From Sandaracinobacteroides sp039808025 (GTDB lineage Bacteria; Pseudomonadota; Alphaproteobacteria; Sphingomonadales; Sphingomonadaceae), in contig JBDHSK010000002.1 of assembly GCA_039808025.1 (NCBI GenBank), positions 1 to 64,000 of the forward strand: 64,000 bases of DNA, given 5' to 3'. The translations under genes were made by a program, and so were the position numbers. Shown here one piece after another: positions 52,114 through 60,925 of this stretch. Position 1 is the stretch's first letter. Every line of letters starts with the position of its first letter. Under the pieces are notes generated by a model, which made no database searches, was not told the DNA's origin, and worked only from the letters and a program-made list of their open reading frames with translations.

Positions 52114-52509
52114 ATGCTGGAACCACTACGGAAATACGCCATCTTTTCCGGCAGGGCGCGCCGCAAGGAATTCTGGCTGTGGCAACTGCTGATCGGAGTG
52201 GTCACTGCGTTTCTACTGTCCCTTTCCAGGCCGGTATTCAATCCGTATATCGATTCTCCTGGCGACAAGCTGATTACCGGGTTCGTCAACCCTGTCTTCT
52301 CCACCATCCTGTTTGTTTTTCTGGCGGCAATCTTTCTGCCCAGCCTCGCTGTTCAGGTTCGCCGCCTGCACGGCAACAACAAAAGCGGATGGTGGCTGTT
52401 GTTGGGGATCACCGGTATTGGCAGTCTCGTGCTGCTGGTTTTTTATCTGCTGGATGGCACCAGGGGCCCCAATCGCTTTGGCGCCGATCCTAAAGGACGT
52501 ATTTCATGA
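52114..52509 (+). CDS. DUF805 membrane protein
   Basis: 131 aa. EPLRKYAIFSGRARRKEFWLW, an inner-membrane helix, a second around VFSTILFVFLAAIFLPSLAVQVRRLH and YLLDGTRGPNRFGADPKGR are diagnostic of DUF805. Function unknown. Overlaps the next gene by 4 bases. Confidence 0.92.
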   Translation: MLEPLRKYAIFSGRARRKEFWLWQLLIGVVTAFLLSLSRPVFNPYIDSPGDKLITGFVNPVFSTILFVFLAAIFLPSLAVQVRRLHGNNKSGWWLLLGITGIGSLVLLVFYLLDGTRGPNRFGADPKGRIS

Positions 52510-52955
52510 GCCTGATGTTCCAGCCTTTGCGGAAATATGCGGTATTCACCGGGCGGGCGCGAAGGCTGGAATACTGGCTGTTCCACCTGTTTCTGGCCTT
52601 CATGGAGATTGCACTGTTCACATGGATCATCGCCAGCGCCGCCAGCAATGCCGTCACTGACAAAAGCGTTTTCGTCGATGACACCATGGTCTTTCAGCAG
52701 ATGGTGGCAAGTGGCAGCCCGTCATTCTGGCCGATGATGGCCTTTCTGGCCTTTGGCCTTTTCATGTTTCTGCCGACACTGGCCGTTTCGGTGCGCCGGC
52801 TGCACGAAGCGGATTTTTCCGGATGGTGGGTGCTGATCGGCATCATTCCCGGCGGGGCGCTGGTGCTGCTGATCTTCTTCCTGATCGATGGCACCCGTGG
52901 CATCAACCGCTACGGGCCCGATCCCAAGGGCCGGCAGCCGATCCCGCTCTCCTGA
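52506..52955 (+). CDS. DUF805 membrane protein, second copy
   Basis: 149 aa. QPLRKYAVFTGRARRLEYWLFHL opens it, with helices around MAFLAFGLFMFLPTLAVSVRRLHE and FFLIDGTRGINRYGPDPKG. It is a diverged tandem duplicate of the preceding DUF805 gene, with which it overlaps (ATGA). Confidence 0.92.
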   Translation: MSLMFQPLRKYAVFTGRARRLEYWLFHLFLAFMEIALFTWIIASAASNAVTDKSVFVDDTMVFQQMVASGSPSFWPMMAFLAFGLFMFLPTLAVSVRRLHEADFSGWWVLIGIIPGGALVLLIFFLIDGTRGINRYGPDPKGRQPIPLS

Positions 52956-52970
52956 TCGGGCGCCAGATTT

Positions 52971-52996
52971 CCTGATTGACCGCGCGGTCGGTCAGG
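52971..52996. terminator. Hairpin between convergent DUF805 and symporter genes
   Basis: CCTGA / TCAGG and GACC / GGTC arms form an interrupted hairpin at the stop of the symporter gene (52992). It has no U run, so termination is only possible. Confidence 0.4.
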
Positions 52997-54251
52997 ATAC
53001 GGGCGCTGACTGGTTATGCTCTTTCTGCTCCCGCCGGCCTTCCCATTCCGCAACCACCGCCGTTGCCACGGCGTTCCCCACCACATTGCTGGCTGAACGC
53101 CCCATGTCGAGGAAGTGATCTACTGCCAGAATCAGCACCAGCCCGGCTTCGGGGATGTTGAAAAAGCCCAGCGTTGCAGCAATCACCACCAGCGAGGCGC
53201 GCGGCACCCCGGCCATCCCCTTCGAGGTGACCAGCAGCAGCAGCAGCATGGTGATTTCCTGCAGGAAGGTCAGCTCGATCCCGTAGGCCTGGGCAATGAA
53301 GATCGTTGCAAACGAACAATACATCATCGAGCCATCAAGGTTGAAGCTGTACCCCAGCGGCAGAACGAAGCTGGATATCTTTGGCGGGATCCCGAACCGG
53401 TCGAGAGCGTCGAGGGTCTTGGGGTAGGCCGCCTCGGAACTGGCAGTGGAAAAGGCCAGCACGAATGGATCCCAGATTTCGCGGGCAAGCCGAACCACAT
53501 TCTTCATGCCGATCACCACGCCGCCCGCCGCCAGCACCGTCAGCATCAGCAACGACAAGGCGACATAAAAACCACCCATGAAGGCGCCATACGTCAGCAC
53601 CACCGACAGGCCGCGTTCGGCGATGGTGGCAGTTACGGCCGCAAAAACCGCAATCGGCGCGGTTTTCATTACATACCCCGTCACGATCAGCATCAGGTGC
53701 ATCAGCCCGTCCATCGCCTTCAGCAGTGGCAAGCCTTTTTCACCCATGGCGGCCAGCGCCGTACCGGCAAACAACGAGAAGATGACGATCTGCAGGATCT
53801 CGTTATTGGCCATCGCCTCAAAAATCGATTTCGGCACCAGATGTGTGACGAAGGTTTTCAAGTTGAAGGCTTCCCTCTCAACCCCGGAACTGCTGTCAAC
53901 GGGCGGCAACGGCAGATCGAGGCCGACGCCCGGCTGCAGGAAATTGACGGCGACAATACCAATCACAATCGACACCATCGATGCGCCGATGAACCACAGG
54001 ATGGCACGACCACCAATCCGCCCCAACGCGCTGGCATCCCCACCCATATGGCCGATCCCGGAAATCAGCGCCGCCAACACCAGCGGGGCGATGATCATCT
54101 TGATGAGCCGCAGGAACAGATCTGTGATGATCGACAGATTGTGGGCCACTTCCGAAGCGGCCTCGGCCGTCAGGGTGCGGTTGGCAACGAATCCGGCAAT
54201 CAACCCCAGCACGAGGGCGACCAGAATCCAGAAGGTGAGATTTCTACGCAA
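52992..54251 (-). CDS. Dicarboxylate/amino acid:cation symporter (DctA/GltP type)
   Basis: 419 aa with eight or more membrane helices. The SDF-family features are visible: PLVLAALISGIGHM, the serine-rich AFSTASSEAAYPKTL (hairpin loop), LGYSFNLDGSMMYCSFATIFIAQ (Asn/Asp cation site) and VDHFLDMGRSASNVVGNAVATAVVAEWEG. It imports C4-dicarboxylates or acidic amino acids with Na+ or H+. Substrate cannot be fixed from sequence. Confidence 0.92.
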   Translation of the reverse strand: MRRNLTFWILVALVLGLIAGFVANRTLTAEAASEVAHNLSIITDLFLRLIKMIIAPLVLAALISGIGHMGGDASALGRIGGRAILWFIGASMVSIVIGIVAVNFLQPGVGLDLPLPPVDSSSGVEREAFNLKTFVTHLVPKSIFEAMANNEILQIVIFSLFAGTALAAMGEKGLPLLKAMDGLMHLMLIVTGYVMKTAPIAVFAAVTATIAERGLSVVLTYGAFMGGFYVALSLLMLTVLAAGGVVIGMKNVVRLAREIWDPFVLAFSTASSEAAYPKTLDALDRFGIPPKISSFVLPLGYSFNLDGSMMYCSFATIFIAQAYGIELTFLQEITMLLLLLVTSKGMAGVPRASLVVIAATLGFFNIPEAGLVLILAVDHFLDMGRSASNVVGNAVATAVVAEWEGRREQKEHNQSAPVS

Positions 54252-54316
54252 TGAAGACTCCGCCCGGCTGATAATTCGTTAGGTGCCAGCCCGAAGCCAT
54301 TGTTGCAACCCGAACT

Positions 54317-54727
54317 TTAGCCAGCCGCAGCAGGGACCTGCATCCGTGACATCGGTTGGAACTGGCCAAGGGGGCAATTGCGGCTCATCGGGGTGGATGA
54401 AGGCCCCAGCCCCAGCACCGAGATGGTATCGGTGTTGCACAACTGCATGCCGCGGCCATTGTGCCGGATGCGCGAACCAAACCGCAGATCCTGACACTGG
54501 AAGGGCAACTGATTGCGATAACGCCGATTCCCGGCCATCTCGAATTCGATCACGGTATCACTCACCACATTGAAGCCACGAATTTGCGCGGAATTGATGC
54601 AGTTTACCGGCTCTCCATCAGCCACCCAGACATAGCGGGACTGGCTACCACCGCTGTTGCTGCAACTGCCCATAAGCAGTGCGCCACCCAATGCAGAAGC
54701 CAGCAACAGCAGATCATGAACCTGCAT
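54317..54727 (-). CDS. DUF6491-like lipoprotein candidate
   Basis: 136 aa. An N-terminal signal (LLLLASALGGALLMGSCSNSGG) with a possible lipobox at the Cys; the residue at -3 is Met, so lipidation is uncertain. The body has CINSAQIRGFNVVSDTVIEFE, RYRNQLPFQCQDL and QLCNTDTISVL with four Cys that recall DUF6491 proteins. ATG 54727 has GAGGAGG 8 bases upstream. It is on the minus strand, upstream of the symporter gene. Confidence 0.68.
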   Translation of the reverse strand: MQVHDLLLLASALGGALLMGSCSNSGGSQSRYVWVADGEPVNCINSAQIRGFNVVSDTVIEFEMAGNRRYRNQLPFQCQDLRFGSRIRHNGRGMQLCNTDTISVLGLGPSSTPMSRNCPLGQFQPMSRMQVPAAAG

Positions 54728-54865
54728 GGCCAACCCTCCTCTTCGCAATCAGATATCGCTATTATTCAGCATTGAAACGCAATAAAAATCATTTGGGGCT
54801 GACCAAAGTATCAGTATATAACGAAATCTCCCCAACATGGGGGACTGTAAACAGGGAGAGTTACC

Positions 54866-55378
54866 ATGCGCAATATGTTTCTGGCAGCGACCGCTTTGGC
54901 GCTTGCCACCGTCACCACACCCGCTTCAGCGGCGATCCAGAACGTTCCGGTTCCTAGCACCAACTACATCACCTTCGGCGGTGTTGACTGGGCCTGGGCC
55001 AGCCCCTGCTCGCCCGGTGGATGCTGGGCGGGTGCCGAAATCGACATGAGCTACCAGTCCACCCAGGGCTGGCGCATCGCCACGGCGGCTGACCTGCTGA
55101 CTGGCCCTGCCCCGTCTGATTTCCTCGACGGAAGCGGCAATGTCATCTGCGCCTCCAACTGGTTCACCCATCTGTTCTCCCACTGCGACTATGGTGATGC
55201 AACAAGCGGTTATATCTGGAACGCACCGGGGCCGAATGGACAGAACGCAGCTGCTGAAACCTGGGTGCTTCGTGACGGCAACGGCGCCGTGCCGGAAGCG
55301 GCCACCTGGGCACTGCTGATTGCTGGCTTCGGGCTGGTTGGCACGGCGCTGCGTCGGCGCACACCCGCCACGGCCTGA
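54866..55378 (+). CDS. PEPxxWA-CTERM secreted protein, 170 aa, PEAATWA variant
   Basis: A signal peptide (MRNMFLAATALALATVTTPASA) precedes a Trp/Cys-rich body (GGVDWAWASPCSPGGCWAG, NWFTHLFSHCDYGD) and the C-terminal signal VPEAATWALLIAGFGLVG with RRR. The second Pro of PEP is replaced by Ala, so the motif is PEAATWA. A strong terminator follows. Body family not recognised. ATG 54866 has GGGAGAG upstream. Confidence 0.87.
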   Translation: MRNMFLAATALALATVTTPASAAIQNVPVPSTNYITFGGVDWAWASPCSPGGCWAGAEIDMSYQSTQGWRIATAADLLTGPAPSDFLDGSGNVICASNWFTHLFSHCDYGDATSGYIWNAPGPNGQNAAAETWVLRDGNGAVPEAATWALLIAGFGLVGTALRRRTPATA

Positions 55379-55399
55379 AACAGCGGCAACCAACAAGAA

Positions 55400-55435
55400 G
55401 GGCGGCGGGGAACAATCCCCCGCCGCCCTTTTTTT
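55400..55435 (+). terminator. Strong rho-independent terminator
   Basis: GGGCGGCGGGGA and TCCCCCGCCGCCC form a long GC stem followed by TTTTTTT. It ends the plus-strand PEPxxWA-CTERM gene and, in the other direction, follows the minus-strand 3-hydroxyacyl-CoA dehydrogenase, so it probably serves both. Confidence 0.93.
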
Positions 55436-55450
55436 CATCCTGCGTCGTAT

Positions 55451-56317
55451 TCAGCGGCTGGGAACTGGCCTGTCGCCGCTGTAATCGTAAAAGCCGCGTC
55501 CGCTTTTCCGCCCCGTCCACCCGGCTTCCACATATTTCACCAGCAGGGGTGCCGGGCGGTATTTCTGGTCTCCGGTTGCCGCCACCATCACTTCCATTAC
55601 CGCCTTCAACGTGTCGAGTCCGACAAAATCCGCCAGAGTGAGCGGCCCCATCGGAAGATTGGCGCCCAGCTTCATTCCGGCATCAATATCCTCGACGCTG
55701 CCTACCCCTTCCCCAAGGGCAAAGATCGCTTCGTTCATCATTGGGCAGAGCACGCGGTTGACGATGAATCCAGGGCTGTCTTCGGCCACGATCACCGTTT
55801 TTCCCAACCCCTCGGCAAAGGCCCTGGCCCGATTGCGGGTTTCGTCTGAGGTGGCAAGGCCGGGGATCACTTCCACCAGCTTCATCACCGGAACCGGGTT
55901 GAAGAAGTGGAGGCCAACGAAATGCTGCGGTCTGTCGGTAGCGGCTGCCAGCATGGTGATGGAAATGGAAGACGTGTTGGTGGCCAGCAGTGCATCGGCC
56001 CGCAACCGTCCGGCAAGACCCGCAAAGATCTTCTTCTTCAGCTCGGGGTTTTCGGTGGCCGCCTCGATCACGACATCGGAATCCAGCAGCGGCTCGGTGC
56101 TGCCGGCAGTGGTGATGCGCGCCAGCAAGGAATCGACGGCGGATTGATCCATCGCCCCCTTTGCCAGCTGACGGCCCAGCCCCTTGGCAATGGCCGCCTT
56201 GCCAGCCTCGGCACGCGATGCCTCGATATCGCTCAGCACCACCTGATGGCCGGCTGCAGCCGCAACCTGCGCGATGCCCGAGCCCATCAGCCCGGCACCG
56301 ATCACCCCCACCTGCAT
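55451..56317 (-). CDS. 3-hydroxybutyryl-CoA dehydrogenase-type enzyme
   Basis: 288 aa. NAD-binding GVIGAGLMGSGIAQ, catalytic region HFFNPVPVMKLVEVI, EDSPGFIVNRVLCPM and the C-terminal LADFVGLDTLKAVMEVM with RGFYDYSG. It oxidises short-chain 3-hydroxyacyl-CoA (beta-oxidation or butyrate/PHB metabolism). It follows etfA by 2 bases, so electrons from an acyl-CoA dehydrogenase and the hydroxyacyl step are genetically linked. Confidence 0.94.
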   Translation of the reverse strand: MQVGVIGAGLMGSGIAQVAAAAGHQVVLSDIEASRAEAGKAAIAKGLGRQLAKGAMDQSAVDSLLARITTAGSTEPLLDSDVVIEAATENPELKKKIFAGLAGRLRADALLATNTSSISITMLAAATDRPQHFVGLHFFNPVPVMKLVEVIPGLATSDETRNRARAFAEGLGKTVIVAEDSPGFIVNRVLCPMMNEAIFALGEGVGSVEDIDAGMKLGANLPMGPLTLADFVGLDTLKAVMEVMVAATGDQKYRPAPLLVKYVEAGWTGRKSGRGFYDYSGDRPVPSR

Positions 56318-56319
56318 GG

Positions 56320-57264
56320 TCAGAGCTTGCCAGTCAGTTCAGGCACGATAGTGAACAGGTCGCCCACCAGTCCGAAATCCGCCACCTGGAAGATCGGCGC
56401 CTCTTCGTCCTTGTTGATGGCAACGATCACCTTCGAATCCTTCATCCCGGCCAGATGCTGGATGGCGCCCGAAATGCCGATCGCCACATAAAGCTCAGGA
56501 GCGACGATCTTGCCGGTCTGCCCCACCTGGTAATCGTTGGGGGCATAACCGGCATCGACCGCTGCGCGCGAAGCGCCAACGGCGGCACCCAGCTTGTCGG
56601 CCAGCGGCTCGATAACGGCATGGAAATTCTCGGCCGAAGCCAGCGCCCGGCCACCCGAGACGATGATCTTGGCAGCCGTCAGTTCCGGCCGGGCGGAAAC
56701 CGTAAGCTCGGCCCCCTTGAATGCCGAAAGTCCGGCATCAGCCGTGGCACTCACCGGTTCAACCACGGCATTGCCACCAGTGGCCGCAGCCTTGGCAAAC
56801 GCCGTTCCGCGCACGGTGATCACCTTCTTGGTATCAGATGTGCGCACCGTGGCAATCGCATTGCCGGCATAAATAGGCCGTGTGAAGGTATCCGCCGATT
56901 CCACTGAAATAATGTCGGAAATCTGCGCGACATCGAGGCTGGCCGCGACCCGTGGAGCGATATTCTTGCCACGAGAGGTGGCCGGGGCCACCAGCGCATC
57001 AAAGCCCGGCATCAAGCCGACGATCAGCGGCGCCACATTTTCGGCCAGCGCTTCGGCATAGGCTGGGTCATCGGCGCACAAGACCTTCGCAACGCCTTCC
57101 ACCTTGGCAGCTTCGGCGGCAACGGCTCCGCAACCCGCCCCTGCCACCAGCAGCACCACATCGCCACCGGCATGGCCGGCCAGCTGGCGTGCTGCTGTTA
57201 CCGCCGCCAGCGTCGCATCTTTCAGTACCTTGTTGTCATGTTCCGCCAGAACGAGGATGCTCAT
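56320..57264 (-). CDS. etfA: Electron transfer flavoprotein alpha subunit
   Basis: 314 aa. Adenine-nucleotide-alpha-hydrolase-type N-terminus and C-terminal FAD domain with GGRALASAENF, VGASRAAVDAGYAPNDYQVGQTGKIVAPELYVAIGISGAIQHLAGM. It accepts electrons from acyl-CoA dehydrogenases and passes them to the quinone pool. Start overlaps the etfB stop (ATGA-type, 57261-57264). Confidence 0.97.
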   Translation of the reverse strand: MSILVLAEHDNKVLKDATLAAVTAARQLAGHAGGDVVLLVAGAGCGAVAAEAAKVEGVAKVLCADDPAYAEALAENVAPLIVGLMPGFDALVAPATSRGKNIAPRVAASLDVAQISDIISVESADTFTRPIYAGNAIATVRTSDTKKVITVRGTAFAKAAATGGNAVVEPVSATADAGLSAFKGAELTVSARPELTAAKIIVSGGRALASAENFHAVIEPLADKLGAAVGASRAAVDAGYAPNDYQVGQTGKIVAPELYVAIGISGAIQHLAGMKDSKVIVAINKDEEAPIFQVADFGLVGDLFTIVPELTGKL

Positions 57265-58010
57265 GCGATTGCTCCCGCTTCTTTCAGCTTCTCGATCAGT
57301 TCATCCACCGTCTTCACCTTGATGCCGGCCTGGCGCTTGGCAGGCTCGCTGACTTTCAGTGTGGTGAGGCGCGGTGCCATATCGACGCCGTAATCGGCCG
57401 GCGTCTTGTTGGCGACCGGCTTCGACTTGGCCTTCATGATGTTGGGCAGCGAAGCATAGCGCGGCTCGTTCAGGCGCAAATCGGTGGTGATGATGGCCGG
57501 CAGGCTCAGCTCGACGGTTTCAAGGCCACCATCAACTTCACGGGTGACCGAAACCTTGTCTCCCGAAACCTCCACCTTCGAAGCAAAGGTGCCCTGAGGA
57601 CGCCCGGTCAGTGCCGCAAGCATCTGGCCGGTCTGGTTGGCGTCATCGTCGATCGCCTGCTTGCCAAGGATCACCAGGCCCGGCTGTTCTTCAATCATAA
57701 TCTTGGCCAGCACCTTGGCGACACCAAGGCTTTCCGTCGGCCCATCAACGGTGACGAGAATCCCGCGGTCGGCCCCCATGGCGAGCGCGGTGCGGATGGT
57801 TTCCTGAGCCTGCGCCGGACCGATCGAGACCGCCACAACCTCAGTCGCCACCCCTTTTTCCTTCAGGCGCACCGCTTCCTCGACGGCAATCTCGTCGAAG
57901 GGGTTCATGCTCATCTTGACGTTGGCGAGCTCCACGCCCGTCTGGTCAGACTTGACCCTGACCTTCACATTGTAATCGACAACCCGCTTCACGGGCACGA
58001 GGATTTTCAT
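57261..58010 (-). CDS. etfB: Electron transfer flavoprotein beta subunit
   Basis: 249 aa starting MKILVPVKRVVDYNVKVR, with NPFDEIAVEEAVRLKEKG and the AMP-binding DDDANQTGQMLAALTGRPQG. It partners etfA. The frame upstream of ATG 58010 (to 58070) is not conserved. Confidence 0.97.
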   Translation of the reverse strand: MKILVPVKRVVDYNVKVRVKSDQTGVELANVKMSMNPFDEIAVEEAVRLKEKGVATEVVAVSIGPAQAQETIRTALAMGADRGILVTVDGPTESLGVAKVLAKIMIEEQPGLVILGKQAIDDDANQTGQMLAALTGRPQGTFASKVEVSGDKVSVTREVDGGLETVELSLPAIITTDLRLNEPRYASLPNIMKAKSKPVANKTPADYGVDMAPRLTTLKVSEPAKRQAGIKVKTVDELIEKLKEAGAIA

Positions 58011-58138
58011 GTCGTGCTGCCTTCCCCAGTGGATGGTGTGGCGAATGGCGCACGAAGGCGCCCATGTCAACGCAAGTGCAGCATCTGCGGCAATTCAGGA
58101 CACCCGTCGTGGCATGCCCTGAATCCCGTTGCCGATTG

Positions 58139-58495
58139 TCAGACCTTGGCTTCCGCCAGCTTGGCCATCACTGCCTTGTGCAGCCAGATGTTCATTTCGG
58201 CACTGCCATCGAGCGCGCCGGTATAGCCCAGATCCTGTGCCAGTTCCTTGCGGGCACTCAACGAGGAATCCATGCCTACCAGCTTCATAAGGTCAACAAT
58301 GGACGTCTTGTAATTGCTGGGCTGGCCACGCTTTTGCGCCATATAGGCCAGCGTTTCTTCCAGGTTGACAGGCTTGGGGGCCGGCGCTGCCGCGGGCGCC
58401 GCAGCCGGGGCGGCGGCTGGCGCGGCCTTGGCCTGCAGTTCCTTTGCTTCGTCGCTGCCGAAGATCTTTTCTTTCAGTGTTGCAAACAATCCCAT
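58139..58495 (-). CDS. DUF3597 protein with Ala/Pro linker
   Basis: 118 aa. MGLFATLKEKIFGSDEA, then an Ala/Pro-repeat linker (AAAPAAAPAAAPAPKP), then a conserved C-terminal region: ETLAYMAQKRGQPSNYKTSIVDLMKLVGMDSSLSARKELAQDLGYTG. This resembles DUF3597. ATG 58495 follows AGGAGA by 7 bases. Function unknown. Confidence 0.87.
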   Translation of the reverse strand: MGLFATLKEKIFGSDEAKELQAKAAPAAAPAAAPAAAPAPKPVNLEETLAYMAQKRGQPSNYKTSIVDLMKLVGMDSSLSARKELAQDLGYTGALDGSAEMNIWLHKAVMAKLAEAKV

Positions 58496-58553
58496 GGTCA
58501 GTCTCCTGTTAGTGTGCCTGCTCAATCCTTCTACAGGATTGCTGGTTGCTCTT

Positions 58554-59735
58554 TCAACGGCGGCGGGACAGTTCCCGCATGGCATCATCCAGCCCCTCAA
58601 GCGTCAGCGGATACATGCGGCCCTCCATCAGTTGCTGCATCATGCGAATGGACTGGCTCACCGTCCAGTGCTGTTCGGGGATCGGGTTGATCCACACCGC
58701 TGCCGGCCAGTTTGCCGTCAGCCGGCGCATCCACACTTCGCCGGCCTCCTCGTTCCAGTGCTCAACCGACCCACCCGGCTGACTGATCTCGTAAGGACTC
58801 ATCGAAGCATCGCCAACGAATACCAGCTTATAGTCATGGCCGAAGGTGCGCATCACCTCAGCTGTGGGTGTGCGCTCGGCATGCCGGCGGCGATTATCTT
58901 TCCACAGCCCTTCGTACGGGCAGTTGTGAAAGTAATAATATTCCAGATGCTTGAACTCAGACCGTGCCGCCGAGAACAACTCCTCCATCACCCGGATGTA
59001 AGGGTCCATCGACCCTCCGACATCGAGAAACAGCAGCAGTTTTACGGCATTATGGCGTTCTGGGCGCATGACGATGTCAAGATAGCCACGCCGCGCCGTT
59101 CCACGGATCGTCGAATCGAGGTCGAGCTCATCGGCGGCACCTTCACGGGCAAACTTGCGCAGACGGCGCAGCGCAATCTTGATGTTGCGCGTACCCAGCT
59201 CGACCGTCGAATCGAGATTGCGAAACTCCCGCTTGTCCCACACTTTAACAGCACGGCCGTGACGCCCCTTTTCCTGGCCGATACGCACGCCTTCAGGATT
59301 ATAGCCATGGGCGCCAAACGGCGACGTTCCGGCAGTGCCAATCCACTTGTTGCCGCCCTGATGACGCCCCTGCTGCTCTTCCAGACGCTTTCTCAGCGTC
59401 TCCATGATTTCGTCCCACGAACCCAGCGCCTTGATCTCAGCCATTTCTTCAGGGGTCAGGTGCAGTTCAGCCAGCTTCTTCAGCCAGTCTTCCGGCAGGG
59501 AGACGCCTGCTTCACCGGCAACCGTTTCCACACCCCGGAACACCTGAGCAAACACTCTGTCGAACCGGTCAAGGTGCGCCTCATCCTTCACATAAATGGC
59601 GCGCGACAGATAATAGAAATCGTCGATACGCTGGGCGATGACGCCTGAACCCAAAGCCTCCAGCAGCAGCAGATGTTCCTTCAACGAGGCTGGCACACCG
59701 GCTGCCCGCAGGGAATCAAGGAAGGTCAGGAACAT
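58554..59735 (-). CDS. CoxE-like VWA-domain protein
   Basis: 393 aa. An N-terminal helical region (LDSLRAAGVPASLKEHLLLLEAL) is followed by a VWA domain whose metal site reads LDVGGSMDP where the usual motif is DxSxS. The second VWA motif is DASMSPYEI. Similar proteins (CoxE-like) usually act with a MoxR-type ATPase in assembling metal enzymes; no such gene is beside it. The MIDAS variant may weaken metal binding. Confidence 0.86.
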   Translation of the reverse strand: MFLTFLDSLRAAGVPASLKEHLLLLEALGSGVIAQRIDDFYYLSRAIYVKDEAHLDRFDRVFAQVFRGVETVAGEAGVSLPEDWLKKLAELHLTPEEMAEIKALGSWDEIMETLRKRLEEQQGRHQGGNKWIGTAGTSPFGAHGYNPEGVRIGQEKGRHGRAVKVWDKREFRNLDSTVELGTRNIKIALRRLRKFAREGAADELDLDSTIRGTARRGYLDIVMRPERHNAVKLLLFLDVGGSMDPYIRVMEELFSAARSEFKHLEYYYFHNCPYEGLWKDNRRRHAERTPTAEVMRTFGHDYKLVFVGDASMSPYEISQPGGSVEHWNEEAGEVWMRRLTANWPAAVWINPIPEQHWTVSQSIRMMQQLMEGRMYPLTLEGLDDAMRELSRRR

Positions 59736-59776
59736 GATTAATGTTGATGCGGGCGATGGCAGCCGCCGTCAATCAC

Positions 59777-59804
59777 CCAGGCCAGGAACAGCCTCCTGGC
59801 CTGG
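59777..59804 (-). terminator. Hairpin after nrdB
   Basis: A perfect 11-base stem (CCAGGCCAGGA / TCCTGGCCTGG, 6-base loop) lies 20 bases past the nrdB stop. No U run follows; transcript end or stabiliser. Confidence 0.5.
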
Positions 59805-59824
59805 ATAACCAATCCGCCGGCCCG

Positions 59825-60874
59825 TCACTCGCCGAGCGCCGCCTCACCCAGCAGGTCAGGCACACTGACGGTATCGTTCGCCACTTCCAGAGTCTTGGCC
59901 TGCTGGCGGCGATCAAAGGCATCCCACACGTCGTTCCAGGTGCCTCGCGTTGCTGCCTTGGAATATTCGGTGGCGCGGGTTTCAAAGAAGTTGGCGTGCT
60001 CCACCCCGTTCAGCAATGGTTGCAGCCATGGTAACGGGTGATCCTCGATCAGATAAATCGGGGCCATCCCCAACTGCTTCAGACGCCAGTCAGCAATATA
60101 GCGGATGTACCGCTTGATCTCGATGGCCGACATGCCGGGAACCGGCCCCATCTCGAACGCCAGATCAATAAAGGCATCTTCAAGGCGCACTGTCTTCTGG
60201 CACATGTCGATAATGTCGTCCTTGACGCTGCGCGTCAGGCACTGGCGTTCTGAACAGAAGGCGTGGAACAGGCGCGTGATACCTTCGCAATGCAGGCTCT
60301 CGTCACGAACCGACCACGAAATGATCTGCCCCATTCCCTTCATCTTGTTGAACCGGGGGAAATTCATCAGCATCGCGAACGATGCAAACAGCTGCACACC
60401 CTCAGTAAAACCACCGAACATTGCCAGCGTCCGGGCGATGTCAGCATCGGTATCCACCCCGAACGTCGACAGATAATCGACCTTGTCCCGCATTTCCGAA
60501 TAGGAGAGAAATGCCGAATATTCACTCTCGGGCATTCCGACAGTATCCAGAAGGTGACTATAGGCGGCGATGTGGACGGTCTCCATGTTGCTGAAGGCAG
60601 TCAGCATCATCTTGATTTCTGTGGGCTTGAACACCCGCCCGTACTTTTCGTGATAGCAATCCTGCACTTCCACGTCGGCCTGAGTGAAAAAGCGGAAAAT
60701 CTGCGTCAGCAGGTTGCGTTCATGGTCGGCAAGCTTCTGCGCCCAATCACGGCAATCCTCGCCCAGCGGCACTTCTTCCGGAAGCCAGTGCACCTGCTGC
60801 TGAAGCTTCCAATACTCATACGCCCACGGATATTCAAAGGGCTTGTAAACGCGGGATGCTTCAAGAAGTGGCAT
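59825..60874 (-). CDS. nrdB: Class Ia ribonucleotide reductase beta subunit
   Basis: 349 aa. Di-iron ligands are visible in DVEVQDCYHEKYG, METVHIAAYSHLLD, GGFTEGVQLFASFAM and WSVRDESLHCEGI. The C-terminus ends SVPDLLGEAALGE. It makes the tyrosyl radical for NrdA, encoded 51 bases upstream. Confidence 0.96.
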   Translation of the reverse strand: MPLLEASRVYKPFEYPWAYEYWKLQQQVHWLPEEVPLGEDCRDWAQKLADHERNLLTQIFRFFTQADVEVQDCYHEKYGRVFKPTEIKMMLTAFSNMETVHIAAYSHLLDTVGMPESEYSAFLSYSEMRDKVDYLSTFGVDTDADIARTLAMFGGFTEGVQLFASFAMLMNFPRFNKMKGMGQIISWSVRDESLHCEGITRLFHAFCSERQCLTRSVKDDIIDMCQKTVRLEDAFIDLAFEMGPVPGMSAIEIKRYIRYIADWRLKQLGMAPIYLIEDHPLPWLQPLLNGVEHANFFETRATEYSKAATRGTWNDVWDAFDRRQQAKTLEVANDTVSVPDLLGEAALGE

Positions 60875-60925
60875 GGTCTTCGCCTTTCGTCATCAACACT
60901 ACAGCAGAACCGGCAAAATGGCCAG

